IMG/VR virus record: IMGVR_UViG_3300014886_000004
Location: 1-47,809 of that record
Length of the DNA stretch: 47,809 nt
From: a virus
Strand: one strand, 5' to 3'
Shown in pieces: positions 22,806 to 31,152 of this stretch. Below the pieces are notes generated by a model that worked only from the letters and a program-made list of their open reading frames with translations, was not told the DNA's origin and searched no databases. The translations under genes were made by a program, and so were the position numbers. Position 1 is the stretch's first letter, and each line of letters starts with the position of its first letter.

Positions 22806-23412
22806 TGGAAGGATTTTGTTTTGGGAATTATTGTTTAGTGAAGCAAAGGTAAAGTTTTGATTAGAGGAGTGAAGTTTTGATAAGGTAAAGGTTGTGTGCA
22901 GGAGTGTTAGGTATTGGTTTAGAAATGTTATGAGTTGAATGAGTACTGTTATGGAGAAGTGGAGAAATGTGTCGCAGAGTTTTGGTTTTGTTATGTAATG
23001 AAACGAAGAGTTTTGCAAAGGAAAACTATTATCTTGTATCGTTGTGGTTATGTTAAGATTGGTAATGTTGAGGTTATGTTATATATAGACTTGTATTGTT
23101 GAGGTTAGGTTAAGTAACCTGATGTTTAGTAATGGTTTTGTTTCGTCCAGTTGGATCTTGTTTTGGAGCTGTTTTGCATATTAATGTTTTGGAACTGTTA
23201 AGTAAAGATTAGTAATGGTAAAGTTAGAAGATGTTTTGTAGTGTAGAGGATAAGCATTGTTTTGTGCAGTAAAGGTTGTGCAATGTTAATTAAAGCAATG
23301 TTTTCTCTTGTTCTGAAAGTAAAGTTAAAGTTATGCTTTGTAGTATAGGGTTAAGGTTATGTTCAGTTTGATAGAGTAGTGTAAAGATAAAAAATAAGCA
23401 AAGGAGTTTGTA
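22806..23412 (+). repeat. Gene-free G/T-rich, C-poor block with 12 GTTTTG motifs
   Basis: 607 bp without a credible gene. The plus strand is rich in G and T and poor in C. GTTTTG occurs at 22818, 22854, 22874, 22979, 22985, 23010, 23135, 23160, 23171, 23186, 23233 and 23259, while I see no CAAAAC. Longer degenerate units recur, for example GTAAAGTTTTGAT / GTGAAGTTTTGAT (22850s-22880) and GGTTATGTTA (23046 and 23072). Its last bases carry the polA ribosome site. It could be a degenerate repeat array, an origin-like single-strand zone or a noncoding RNA. Confidence 0.7.
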
Positions 23413-26067
23413 ATGGCAGATTATGTAAATGTAAAAGAATGGTGTCCAGTATTAAATCCTTTTGATGAGTTTTGCTATAGGATAATAGAGAAATATGGAA
23501 ATGGAGATTTTGAAAATTTACCTTGTATGAAGTTATATTCAAAAGTAAAAACTCCATGTGTAAGAAGTGAAGGGAATAAAGATAAAAGTATAATGATTAC
23601 AGCCCAAAACCCAGGCATTCAGGAAGATGAAGCTGATAGACCTTTTATAGGTCCTTCAGGAAAGAAGTTAGAAGAAGTTTTGAAAGATTTAGGATATAAA
23701 AGAGAAGACTTTTATATAACAAATGCAGTTAAATGTTATGGAGAAACAGATGAGATAACTCAAAGTATGATAAAGATATGTTCTATTTCTATTTTAAGAA
23801 GAGAAATAAACTTAATTAAACCAAATATGATAATCTGTTTAGGAAGGATTGCATTTTTAGGAGTTCAGTATGCATTATTAGGAAAGATAAAAGAAGAATT
23901 TGAAAGAGGAAAAATCGTAGAAATTGAAAGTCCTATTTTAGGAGAAAAGAAAAAAGTAAAAGTATGTATGACATATCATCCTTCTTACATTTTGAGAAAT
24001 CCAAATTATGAGCCAGAATTCAAGAAAGACTTAAGCACTTTTCTGAAAGAAGGAGATATAACAATAGAGTATGAAATTTTAAATACCTATGAAAAAGTGA
24101 AAGATTTTGTTGACAGTATAGTAAATAGTAAAGAAGAAGTTTATGCAGTAGTAGATTTAGAAACTTTTAGTAAAGATGTTCATGATCCTAATAACAAGAT
24201 ATTCTGTATTGGAATAGCTCTATCAGAAAAGAAAGCATTTATTATTCCTTTGAGACATTATGAAGCATTAAAAAGACAGATTATTAATTTCTTTATAGAA
24301 GGAATTCAAGAAAAAGTAATAGAAGAATTAAGAAGATTATTTTCTTATGAGAAATTAAAGATAATAGGACACAATTTTAAGTTTGATGCATTGGTTCTGT
24401 TAAGAGATTTAGAAGTAGATGTGATGGATAAAGTTTATGCTGATACATTAGTTTATCATCATTTATTAAAGGAAACTCCACCACATGATTTGAAAACATT
24501 AATTACTCTTTATACCCCTTTTTCAAACTATTACAAAGAAATGAAAGAAGTTTTTGTATCAAAGAAAGAAAAGTGGTATCATTATGTTGATTTTAATGAT
24601 TTGTATAGATATTGTGCTTATGATTGCTGCTCCAATTATTATCTCTGGAAAGAGTTAGACAGAAGAATAAAGCAATTAGATTTATGGCAAAAAAATTTAT
24701 CCAATAAGGTCAATAAACTAATAGAAGAACACAAAAAGCTAAATAAACCTTACATAACTCCTTACTATACTTACTTTCAGATAGAGAAGCTTAAAGAATT
24801 AGAAATGGAACATTATAGAATTCTTTTTGAAATGGAAAAGAATGGATTACCTTTTTCAAGAAGCTATGTGGAAAACTTAAAAGAAGAAGTTCAATATAAA
24901 ATGAAGGAAAAACAGAATGAATTAAGTAAATTAGCTGGGAAGATGATAAATTGGAATTCTCCTCAGCAGATTTCCAAATTATTTAAAGAATTGGGAATAG
25001 ATTCTCCAAAGAAAACTCCTAAAGGAAATCCTTCTTATGATGAAGAAGCTCTAAAGATTTTAGCGGAAAATGGAGTAGAAATAGCCCAAAAATTGCTTGA
25101 ATATAGAAAATTGTTGAAGAATTATACTACTTATGTTTTATTTCTTGAAAATTATAATTATAGATTAAAACAAACAGAAACTGAAGATATTGTCAGACTA
25201 TCTTGCAATATTAATATTGCTGGAACTGAAACAGGGAGATTATCAACATCTAATCCTGCTTTTCATGGAATTCCAAGAGATAATTTATATAGAAATATGG
25301 TTCAAGCAGAAGAAGGCTGGTTAATAGTAAGTGCAGATTATTCTATGGCAGATTTAAGAATGCTTGCTGGTTATAGTAATTGCAAAGGTATGATAGAAGC
25401 ATTTAATAGTGGAATTGATTTTCATACTTTAACAGCATCATTAATATTTGATAAAGATCCTGAAGACATATCTGTAGAAGAGAGGACAACAGCCAAAACA
25501 ATTAATTTTTCTGTTGCTTATTTAATTACTCCTTTTAAACTGTCTCAAAAACTCAAAACTTCAATAAAAGAAGCTCAAAATTTTATAGATAGATGGTTTC
25601 AGGACAAGCCAGAGATAAAATACTTTTTCAATGTTTTAATTTCTCAATATGATAAAGTAGAAGAAGGAAAGGAAGCTAAATTTGTAAATGTTTTTGGGAG
25701 AATGAGAAGAGTTCAAAAAGTAAGAAAATTTTATGAAGATAAATTTACAGGAAAAAGAAAGCTAAATCCTGAATATTCTCATAGAGTTAAGGAAATAGTT
25801 AATTTTTATCCTCAATCAACAGTAGCAGATGCATTAATGATAGGTCTTATTAGACTAAAGAAAAAGTTAGTAGAAAAAGATTTAATTCCTTATTGTAGAT
25901 TTCTCCTAACAATACATGATGCTCTATTATTAGAAGTAAAGAAGGAAAAAGTAGATGAAATATGTGAAATAGTCAAATGGGCAATGGAATTTCCTATTCC
26001 TTTTGCTAACTGTCAAATAGTAATTCCAGTTGATTTCACTATTGACAAAATGTGGAAGAAGGAATAA
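23413..26067 (+). CDS. DNA polymerase A with N-terminal uracil-DNA-glycosylase-like domain
   Basis: 884 residues in three parts. Residues about 40-215 resemble a family-4-type UDG (AQNPGIQEDEADRPFIGPSG at 64-83; YHPSY with His189), known in SPO1-type phage polymerases; the usual GExPG is AQNPG, so activity is uncertain. A 3'-5' exonuclease follows with D248/E250, D325, Y400 and D404 all present. The polymerase has motif A ADYSMADLR (D642; Asp647 where E. coli Pol I has the Glu710 steric gate), motif B R691-K695-F699-Y703, and motif C HDA (835-837), where HDE is usual. This should be the phage replicase. AAAGGAG precedes the start. Confidence 0.93.
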   Translation: MADYVNVKEWCPVLNPFDEFCYRIIEKYGNGDFENLPCMKLYSKVKTPCVRSEGNKDKSIMITAQNPGIQEDEADRPFIGPSGKKLEEVLKDLGYKREDFYITNAVKCYGETDEITQSMIKICSISILRREINLIKPNMIICLGRIAFLGVQYALLGKIKEEFERGKIVEIESPILGEKKKVKVCMTYHPSYILRNPNYEPEFKKDLSTFLKEGDITIEYEILNTYEKVKDFVDSIVNSKEEVYAVVDLETFSKDVHDPNNKIFCIGIALSEKKAFIIPLRHYEALKRQIINFFIEGIQEKVIEELRRLFSYEKLKIIGHNFKFDALVLLRDLEVDVMDKVYADTLVYHHLLKETPPHDLKTLITLYTPFSNYYKEMKEVFVSKKEKWYHYVDFNDLYRYCAYDCCSNYYLWKELDRRIKQLDLWQKNLSNKVNKLIEEHKKLNKPYITPYYTYFQIEKLKELEMEHYRILFEMEKNGLPFSRSYVENLKEEVQYKMKEKQNELSKLAGKMINWNSPQQISKLFKELGIDSPKKTPKGNPSYDEEALKILAENGVEIAQKLLEYRKLLKNYTTYVLFLENYNYRLKQTETEDIVRLSCNINIAGTETGRLSTSNPAFHGIPRDNLYRNMVQAEEGWLIVSADYSMADLRMLAGYSNCKGMIEAFNSGIDFHTLTASLIFDKDPEDISVEERTTAKTINFSVAYLITPFKLSQKLKTSIKEAQNFIDRWFQDKPEIKYFFNVLISQYDKVEEGKEAKFVNVFGRMRRVQKVRKFYEDKFTGKRKLNPEYSHRVKEIVNFYPQSTVADALMIGLIRLKKKLVEKDLIPYCRFLLTIHDALLLEVKKEKVDEICEIVKWAMEFPIPFANCQIVIPVDFTIDKMWKKE

Positions 26068-26111
26068 GATTGAAACTATATAATAAAGAGAAATTTTGTT
26101 TATTGAAAGTT

Positions 26112-26124
26112 AAGATAAGAATTT
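26112..26124 (+). promoter_or_regulatory. Recurrent AAGATAAGAATTT motif upstream of nrdG
   Basis: An exact copy of the motif, facing nrdG, lies 45 bp after the polA stop and about 50 bp before the terminator hairpin. If it is a promoter element, the terminator lies inside the nrdGD leader. Confidence 0.4.
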
Positions 26125-26173
26125 TTAGCCCAAATGCAATCAAATGTTTTCTTTTTATTAAATAAGACAACTC

Positions 26174-26223
26174 AAGTCTCCAGAGCATTATTTTCAACAA
26201 TCCTTGCTCTGGAGACTTTTTTT
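26174..26223 (+). terminator. Rho-independent terminator after polA
   Basis: AGTCTCCAGAGCA pairs with TGCTCTGGAGACT (13 bp, loop 17 bases) followed directly by a run of seven T. It is the clearest terminator in the window. It ends the polA transcript, but since only 36 bp separate it from the nrdG start, it could also attenuate transcription into nrdGD. Confidence 0.92.
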
Positions 26224-26258
26224 AGTTATTTGAAAATCTATTAGATAGGAGTTTTGTA

Positions 26259-26771
26259 ATGAAAAAAGATGAAGCAAGAATAGTTCCTGAAGTTCATTTT
26301 TCTTTTAATGATCATCCATTTAGAAAACCTTCATTTGTATTGTATTTTTGTGGTTGTCCTCATAAATGTAAAGGATGTCATTCTCAAGAATTACAAAATC
26401 CTTATTCAGATTTATGTGAGACTATAACTGTTTCTAAATTGAAGGGAGTTTTGAAATATTATTTTGACAGTTATAATGGAAAGATAAATAGTGTAGTTCT
26501 TTTAGGCGGAGACCCAGTTGTTTATACAGATTTTCTCATTAAGCTTTTTTCAGAATTAAGAAAAGAAGTTAAGAATATTGAAGTAGTTCTTTATACTGGA
26601 TACTTATTTGAAGAATTGAAAGAAGAACTAAAAAACTTGGTTGATATAATAGTTGATGGAAAATATAGAGAAGATTTAAAGACAGGAAAGTTCCCTGCAT
26701 CATCAAATCAAAGAGTTTTTATTAAAGAAAATTCAGAATGGAAAGATAAAACATATCTATTTTTAGGATAA
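26259..26771 (+). CDS. nrdG: Anaerobic ribonucleotide reductase activating protein NrdG
   Basis: 170 residues, the typical length. NrdG is a radical-SAM iron-sulfur enzyme that makes the glycyl radical on NrdD. The cluster-binding motif is C33-PHK-C37-KG-C40 (CGCPHKCKGCHS), and LLGGDPV (near 86-92) is the Gly-rich SAM-binding strand. The ribosome site is ATAGGAG. It lies 31 bp before nrdD, in the same operon, an order opposite to many bacterial nrdDG operons. Confidence 0.93.
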   Translation: MKKDEARIVPEVHFSFNDHPFRKPSFVLYFCGCPHKCKGCHSQELQNPYSDLCETITVSKLKGVLKYYFDSYNGKINSVVLLGGDPVVYTDFLIKLFSELRKEVKNIEVVLYTGYLFEELKEELKNLVDIIVDGKYREDLKTGKFPASSNQRVFIKENSEWKDKTYLFLG

Positions 26772-26802
26772 AGCTTTGAAATTTTGTAGGAAGGAGGTCA
26801 GT

Positions 26803-29763
26803 ATGTATGGAATTGAATTGTTTTTCTCAAATACTTTATTTGGTAAGAGAGTTTATTCTTATTTTTTAAAAGAGCATCCAAAGATATTAGAATATTGGAA
26901 AATACATCCTAAGAATTTTGATTTTAATAAGTTTCAGAAGAAATATTTTACAGTTGATTATATTCAAGATATTTCTGCAAATCCTTCAAGTAATGTAACA
27001 AATAAAAGCATTGCAAGATTTAAAGTTGAAATGATAACTCCATTTATAAAGTATCTAACATTTTCAACTTTATTTGAGAAAATGGTAGAAATGTATGGGA
27101 TAAATGAAGCTACAGAATATTCAAAAATGTTATTAGATGGAACTTTTTATTTACATGATACAGCAGCTTATATAATGTCCTATTGTCTTGGAGTTGACTT
27201 CAGTAAACTATTATTAGAAGGAATGCCTTATGGTCAATTACATTCATTACCACCTAAAAAACCAAGAACTTTTATTAATCAAGTAAAGGAAGCAATAATT
27301 GAGTTATCAAGTGAATTTGCTGGTGCTATAGCATTTCCAAGCTTGATTGTTTTATACACTTACATTTATCTTAAATACTATGGAAAAGATTATAAGATAA
27401 ATGAGAAAGAAGTAGAAGATGATTTTCAAAATTTGGTTCATACAATTAATAAAGAATTAAGAAATGGGCAAGAAAGCCCCTTTTCCAATTTATCTTTCTT
27501 TGACAGATACATCTTAGATGAATTGTTGACTTATGTTTATTCCTATTTTACAAATGAAATAGGAGATAAGGAATTATTTCTTAAGAGAATTTTAGAAATT
27601 CAAGAAATTGTAATGGAATTTTTATGTAAAGGAGATCCAATTACAAAAGCTCCTTATAGATTTCCTGTAATTACTGTAAATTTTATCAAAGATAAGAAAA
27701 TGGGAAAAATATTGGATAGAGAATTTTTAGATTTAGTAGCTAAAAATAACACAAAAGGACAAATGAATATTTATGTTTCTGATGATGCAAGAAAATATTC
27801 CTTATGTTGTCGTTTTCAGCCAGACATTACCACATTTAAATTTGATAGTTTTGGTAATGGTGGAATCAATGTTGGTTGCTATGATGAGAAAACAGAAGTA
27901 TTAACTGATAGAGGTTGGAAGTATTTTAAGGATTTGAAAGAAGAAGATTTAGTTTTGACTTTAAATATGGAGACAGGGAAAGCAGAATTTCAAAAACCTA
28001 CTCACTATTTTGAGTATGAATATGAAGGAATTATGCACCATTATAAGTCAAGAGATATTGATTTGCTTGTTACTCCTAACCATAATATGTTAGTCAAGTC
28101 AAGGAAAACAGGAGAATTGAAACTAATAAAATCAGAAGATTTGAATGGTCAAGGATATAATTTACCTGTTTCTGGATTTCATATTAGTAAAGATAAATTA
28201 GGAACCATTACTATTGGGAATAAAAAATATGATAGCAAAGTTTTTTGTAGATTTTTGGGTTTCTTTTTAGCAGATGGTTCATGCTATCTTAATGAAGAAA
28301 TTGCAAAAAAATATGGTTGGGAAATATCTTTTTCAGTAAAAAAGAGTAGAAAAATTAAGTTTTTGAAAAGGGTTTTAGAAAAAATGCAAGCTAAATATAA
28401 TAAATATCAAGATAGATTTGCTATTTACGAAGGTAAAGAATTTTATGAATTTTTAAGAAAATTTTATGATAGTGAAAACAAAAAGTGTATAGATAAAGAT
28501 TTTATGTTAAAGCTTGGATATGAAGATTTGCTATGTTTATTTGAAGGTTTAATAGAAGGAGATGGTTATAATAATAAAAAAGCTAATCAGGTTATTTTTT
28601 ATACTTCTTCTGATAAATTAAAAGATGATTTTTGTTACCTTTGTGCTTTAATAGGTTATCAAACAACTGTAAGAAAGAAAGGTAATCCCAGAATTAGAGA
28701 AACTTATTTTAAAAAAGAAAATAGGGTAATTATTGGAAAATGTTATGAAATAGTTGTTAGAAGAAATAAAGAAATCCATAAAATAGTGAAATATAAACAG
28801 ACAAGATATTATAAAGGAAAAGTTTATTGTGTTGAAGTTCCAAATCATATTCTAATGATTAGAAGAAATGGACATACTTTATGGTGTGGTAATAGTATCC
28901 GAGTTCTTACTATAAATCTTAATAGAATAGCTTTAGAAGTGTTAGAGCAAATTGAGGATAATTTTGATATTGATTACAAGACTATTTACTTACAAAAGCT
29001 TAAAGAGAGAATGAATGTTGCAAAGAAAATTTTAGATAGTTTTAGAGAATGTATAAGAAACTTCATCAAGCAAAGTTGTTATAGATTTTTCAATCTTGGT
29101 TGGTTTGATTTGGATAAGCATTTCTATTCTACAATTGGTTTTATTGGATTATATGAAGCATTGAGAACTTTAGATAAAGATTTAAGAAGTAGCTTTGCAA
29201 TAGATATTTTAGAAACAATGGATGATATGATTACAGAGTTCAATAAAAATAGAAAAATAAAATACAACTTAGAGCAAGTTCCTGGAGAAAGTGCAGCAGG
29301 ATTACTTCCAAGTCTTGACAGATATTTTTATGGAGAAGAAAAAGTTCCTTATGTTTTATATTCCAATCAATTTGTTCCTTTATATGAAAGACATTCAATA
29401 CTTGATAAAATAGAAATAGAAGGAAGATATTTTAAGTATCTATCTGGAGGTGGGATAAGTCATATAAATATATTACATGAAATGAAGCCAGAAGAAGTTA
29501 AGTTTTTGATTGAATTATGTGTAGAAAAAGGAATAGAGCATTTTGCATTAAATCCAGTTTATTCTATTTGTGAAAATGGACATTATTTATTGGGAAAATA
29601 TGATGAATGTTATATTTGTGGAGCAAAAATAAAAGATCATTTGACAAGAGTAGTAGGTTTCTTCACTCCAGTTAGTGCTTGGAATGACAAGCGAAGAAAT
29701 TGGGAATTTTCAAGAAGAGTTTGGAATACTCTAAAAGGAGATATAAAGAGAGAAAAGAAATAA
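26803..29763 (+). CDS. nrdD: Anaerobic ribonucleoside-triphosphate reductase NrdD with one intein
   Basis: I set the start at ATG 26803, four bases after AAGGAGGT, rather than at the upstream in-frame TTG 26776. The precursor is 986 residues; after removal of the 339-residue intein about 647 remain, normal for class III reductases. The C-terminal glycyl-radical site is TRVVGFFTPVSAWN with Gly952, and the zinc site is SICENGH...CYICGAK. The enzyme reduces ribonucleoside triphosphates without oxygen and implies an anoxic host. The intein is inserted between Gly and Ser at the join NVG|SIRVLTINL, so splicing is required for activity. Confidence 0.93.
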   Translation: MYGIELFFSNTLFGKRVYSYFLKEHPKILEYWKIHPKNFDFNKFQKKYFTVDYIQDISANPSSNVTNKSIARFKVEMITPFIKYLTFSTLFEKMVEMYGINEATEYSKMLLDGTFYLHDTAAYIMSYCLGVDFSKLLLEGMPYGQLHSLPPKKPRTFINQVKEAIIELSSEFAGAIAFPSLIVLYTYIYLKYYGKDYKINEKEVEDDFQNLVHTINKELRNGQESPFSNLSFFDRYILDELLTYVYSYFTNEIGDKELFLKRILEIQEIVMEFLCKGDPITKAPYRFPVITVNFIKDKKMGKILDREFLDLVAKNNTKGQMNIYVSDDARKYSLCCRFQPDITTFKFDSFGNGGINVGCYDEKTEVLTDRGWKYFKDLKEEDLVLTLNMETGKAEFQKPTHYFEYEYEGIMHHYKSRDIDLLVTPNHNMLVKSRKTGELKLIKSEDLNGQGYNLPVSGFHISKDKLGTITIGNKKYDSKVFCRFLGFFLADGSCYLNEEIAKKYGWEISFSVKKSRKIKFLKRVLEKMQAKYNKYQDRFAIYEGKEFYEFLRKFYDSENKKCIDKDFMLKLGYEDLLCLFEGLIEGDGYNNKKANQVIFYTSSDKLKDDFCYLCALIGYQTTVRKKGNPRIRETYFKKENRVIIGKCYEIVVRRNKEIHKIVKYKQTRYYKGKVYCVEVPNHILMIRRNGHTLWCGNSIRVLTINLNRIALEVLEQIEDNFDIDYKTIYLQKLKERMNVAKKILDSFRECIRNFIKQSCYRFFNLGWFDLDKHFYSTIGFIGLYEALRTLDKDLRSSFAIDILETMDDMITEFNKNRKIKYNLEQVPGESAAGLLPSLDRYFYGEEKVPYVLYSNQFVPLYERHSILDKIEIEGRYFKYLSGGGISHINILHEMKPEEVKFLIELCVEKGIEHFALNPVYSICENGHYLLGKYDECYICGAKIKDHLTRVVGFFTPVSAWNDKRRNWEFSRRVWNTLKGDIKREKK
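27877..28893 (+). other. LAGLIDADG intein in NrdD
   Basis: 339 residues beginning CYDEKTEVLTDRGW and ending RRNGHTLWCGN, with Ser as the +1 residue. Block B is TPNHNML. LAGLIDADG motifs are FLGFFLADGS and LFEGLIEGDGYN, each with its acidic residue. The Gly-Asn end without penultimate His is shared with both phosphoesterase inteins. Confidence 0.9.
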
Positions 29764-29893
29764 ATGGAAAAGCTGGAAATATGATGCAAAATATAGCTCA
29801 GTAAGAAAAAGAATAAAAAGGAAGACAAATAAAAAGGAAAGATTTTTAGCAAAAGAACAAATTAGAAAAGAATTAAATGAAATAGATTACTAA
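29747..29893 (+). other. Open frame just after nrdD, no start codon, highly basic
   Basis: After nrdD the +1 frame stays open for about 48 codons (W-K-S-W-K-Y-D-A-K-Y-S-S-V-R-K-R-I-K-R-K...) to TAA 29891-29893. It has no ATG, GTG or TTG, though an overlapping ATG at 29764 runs into a stop after six codons. The coding-like basic composition suggests a small gene that has lost its start by an indel, or an extension reached by frameshifting at the nrdD stop. The rest of the 29764-29984 gap has no feature that I can support. Confidence 0.25.
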
Positions 29894-29984
29894 ATAGATA
29901 ATTTTACTAAACAACTTACTTTACTCTATACTGAAACTTTAGAAATTTTGCAAGATTAATTTTTATAGATTGGTTTGGAAACTT

Positions 29985-30353
29985 TCAAAATCTATCTAAA
30001 ATCCAAAAAGATTTAGGAATTTTCTCATTAGAAATCTCACAATGGATAAATTTCTCTGAGACTCCTATATGTTCAAATCCTACTTCTAACAAAGCTGATA
30101 TTATTAAGAATCTTGAAAAGTTGTCAATACAAGCAATTTTGCAAGCTCTTCCTTCTAAATGCCCTTTTAATTTTAAATCAATAAAACTATTTAACCTTTT
30201 AGCATAACTTTCGCAAATGTATCCTAATTTTATAACAAGTGGAAACTTAAGCAATTCTTGAGCTTTGTCCAATTTGTTTATTAATTCAGGATGAGTATTA
30301 TTCCTTCCACAACAAGGACAGGCAAAATCTTCATACTTGAAATGTTTCCACAC
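29985..30353 (-). CDS. Peptidase M15-like protein with altered metal site
   Basis: 122 residues starting at GTG 30353. The fold pattern follows phage and bacterial M15 (D-Ala-D-Ala carboxypeptidase) domains: FKYEDFACPCCG at the start, LVIKLGYIC, then GHLEGRACKIAC, and EKFIHCEIS near the end. His65 and His104 align with zinc ligands, but the ligand Asp expected seven residues after the first His (HLxGxAxDI) is Lys72, so zinc binding and catalysis are doubtful. It stands at the distal end of the lysis cluster and could be a degraded endolysin or a wall-binding protein. Confidence 0.65.
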   Translation of the reverse strand: MWKHFKYEDFACPCCGRNNTHPELINKLDKAQELLKFPLVIKLGYICESYAKRLNSFIDLKLKGHLEGRACKIACIDNFSRFLIISALLEVGFEHIGVSEKFIHCEISNEKIPKSFWILDRF

Positions 30354-30356
30354 TAT

Positions 30357-30503
30357 TTAATCTAATTTTTGTTGAAGTTTTTCAATTTTATCGTTAATAA
30401 TTAACCAAGCTTTATAAACTTCCCTTTTAAGAATTTTAGCTTTACATTGACCTAAATAGTATCCTATAATTAGACAAACTAAGCCTATAAGAAAGTAAGA
30501 CAT
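30357..30503 (-). CDS. Small membrane-anchored protein, 48 aa
   Basis: I read this by hand: ATG 30503, stop TAA 30357-30359. One N-terminal membrane helix (MSYFLIGLVCLIIGYYL) and a charged coiled tail. It lies between the M15-like gene and another small anchor in the lysis region and could assist holin or spanin function. AAGGA directly abuts the ATG, an unusually short spacing. Confidence 0.5.
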   Translation of the reverse strand: MSYFLIGLVCLIIGYYLGQCKAKILKREVYKAWLIINDKIEKLQQKLD

Positions 30504-30541
30504 TCCTTATTAGTATAAGAAATTAATAAAAATAAAAACTC

Positions 30542-30718
30542 TCATTTCTTTATCTTTTCAATTCTTTCTTTAGCTTCTTTCTTTAATTCTTCAATTACTT
30601 TTTTTATCTCTTGATGTTGCTCTTCAACATATTTACTCATTTCTCTATTTTTGAAGAAGATAACACAACCTATTACAATTAATAAAACAATTACAACAAT
30701 TGCAGCATAACTTACCAT
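30542..30718 (-). CDS. Small membrane-anchored coiled-coil protein, 58 aa
   Basis: I read this by hand: ATG 30718, stop TGA 30542-30544. An N-terminal membrane helix (about 4-22) is followed by a charged heptad-rich helix (MSKYVEEQHQEIKKVIEEL). The upstream AAGGGGGT is a good ribosome site. Size and topology recall small phage Rz- or holin-accessory proteins, but no family was recognised. Confidence 0.6.
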   Translation of the reverse strand: MVSYAAIVVIVLLIVIGCVIFFKNREMSKYVEEQHQEIKKVIEELKKEAKERIEKIKK

Positions 30719-30744
30719 GATTTTTACCCCCTTGTTGTATTACA

Positions 30745-31152
30745 TTACAAAGTTATTGCTACTCCTATCAAAATTCCCAAAGTTAGAAATAAGCTATTTT
30801 CTTTTATTTTATCATAAAAACTTTTTTTGTAAAGATGTTTGTAAGCTTCATTTTGGTAGTTAATGATTTCTTGCAAATTTTCAATAGTTTCTTTTGAAAT
30901 TTGTAATTGCTTTTTCTGAAGTTCTATAATAGTTTTCAAATATTCAATCTGTTTCTTTAACTCCTGATTTTCTTTAATGAGTATTTCAATTTGTTTGTTT
31001 GTAATTCTGCATTGTTCTAATTCTACTATCATTCTTTTAGCTGTTTCTTCAGAAAAACAGATTATAGGTTCATCTTGCTTTTGAGAAAAAGCTAAAGAAG
31101 GTAATGATAAAATAAAAATACTAATTAATAGGCTTATAACCCAGTTTTTCAA
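30745..31152 (-). CDS. Spanin-like protein: signal peptide, coiled coil, C-terminal membrane helix
   Basis: 135 residues: a Sec-type signal peptide (about 1-23, cleavage possibly after SLAFS), a long coiled coil (40-105, with many Ile/Leu/Glu/Gln heptads) and a C-terminal hydrophobic helix (121-135, LFLTLGILIGVAITL). This is the shape of a unimolecular spanin or a periplasmic tail-like protein. It overlaps the next gene upstream by 32 bp, as nested Rz/Rz1 pairs do. No cleavage or lipobox motif was confirmed. Confidence 0.55.
   Translation of the reverse strand: MKNWVISLLISIFILSLPSLAFSQKQDEPIICFSEETAKRMIVELEQCRITNKQIEILIKENQELKKQIEYLKTIIELQKKQLQISKETIENLQEIINYQNEAYKHLYKKSFYDKIKENSLFLTLGILIGVAITL

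Noticed and set aside
22503-23018. Minus-strand open frame of 171 codons across the end of the RAMP-like gene and the G/T-rich block
   Set aside because: It is antisense to a real gene, has low-complexity Leu/Phe/Ser content caused by the G/T-rich plus strand, and no ribosome site.
22806-23412. CRISPR array
   Set aside because: GTTTTG copies are irregularly spaced, the flanking units are degenerate, and no equal-length spacers exist.
20992-23412. The two 600-bp blocks as inverted copies of each other
   Set aside because: Their complementary compositions suggested it, but reverse-complementing one by eye gave no shared stretches.
26174-26223. tRNA or riboswitch in the polA-nrdG gap
   Set aside because: The structure is a simple stem-loop with T-run; no cloverleaf or known riboswitch core is visible.
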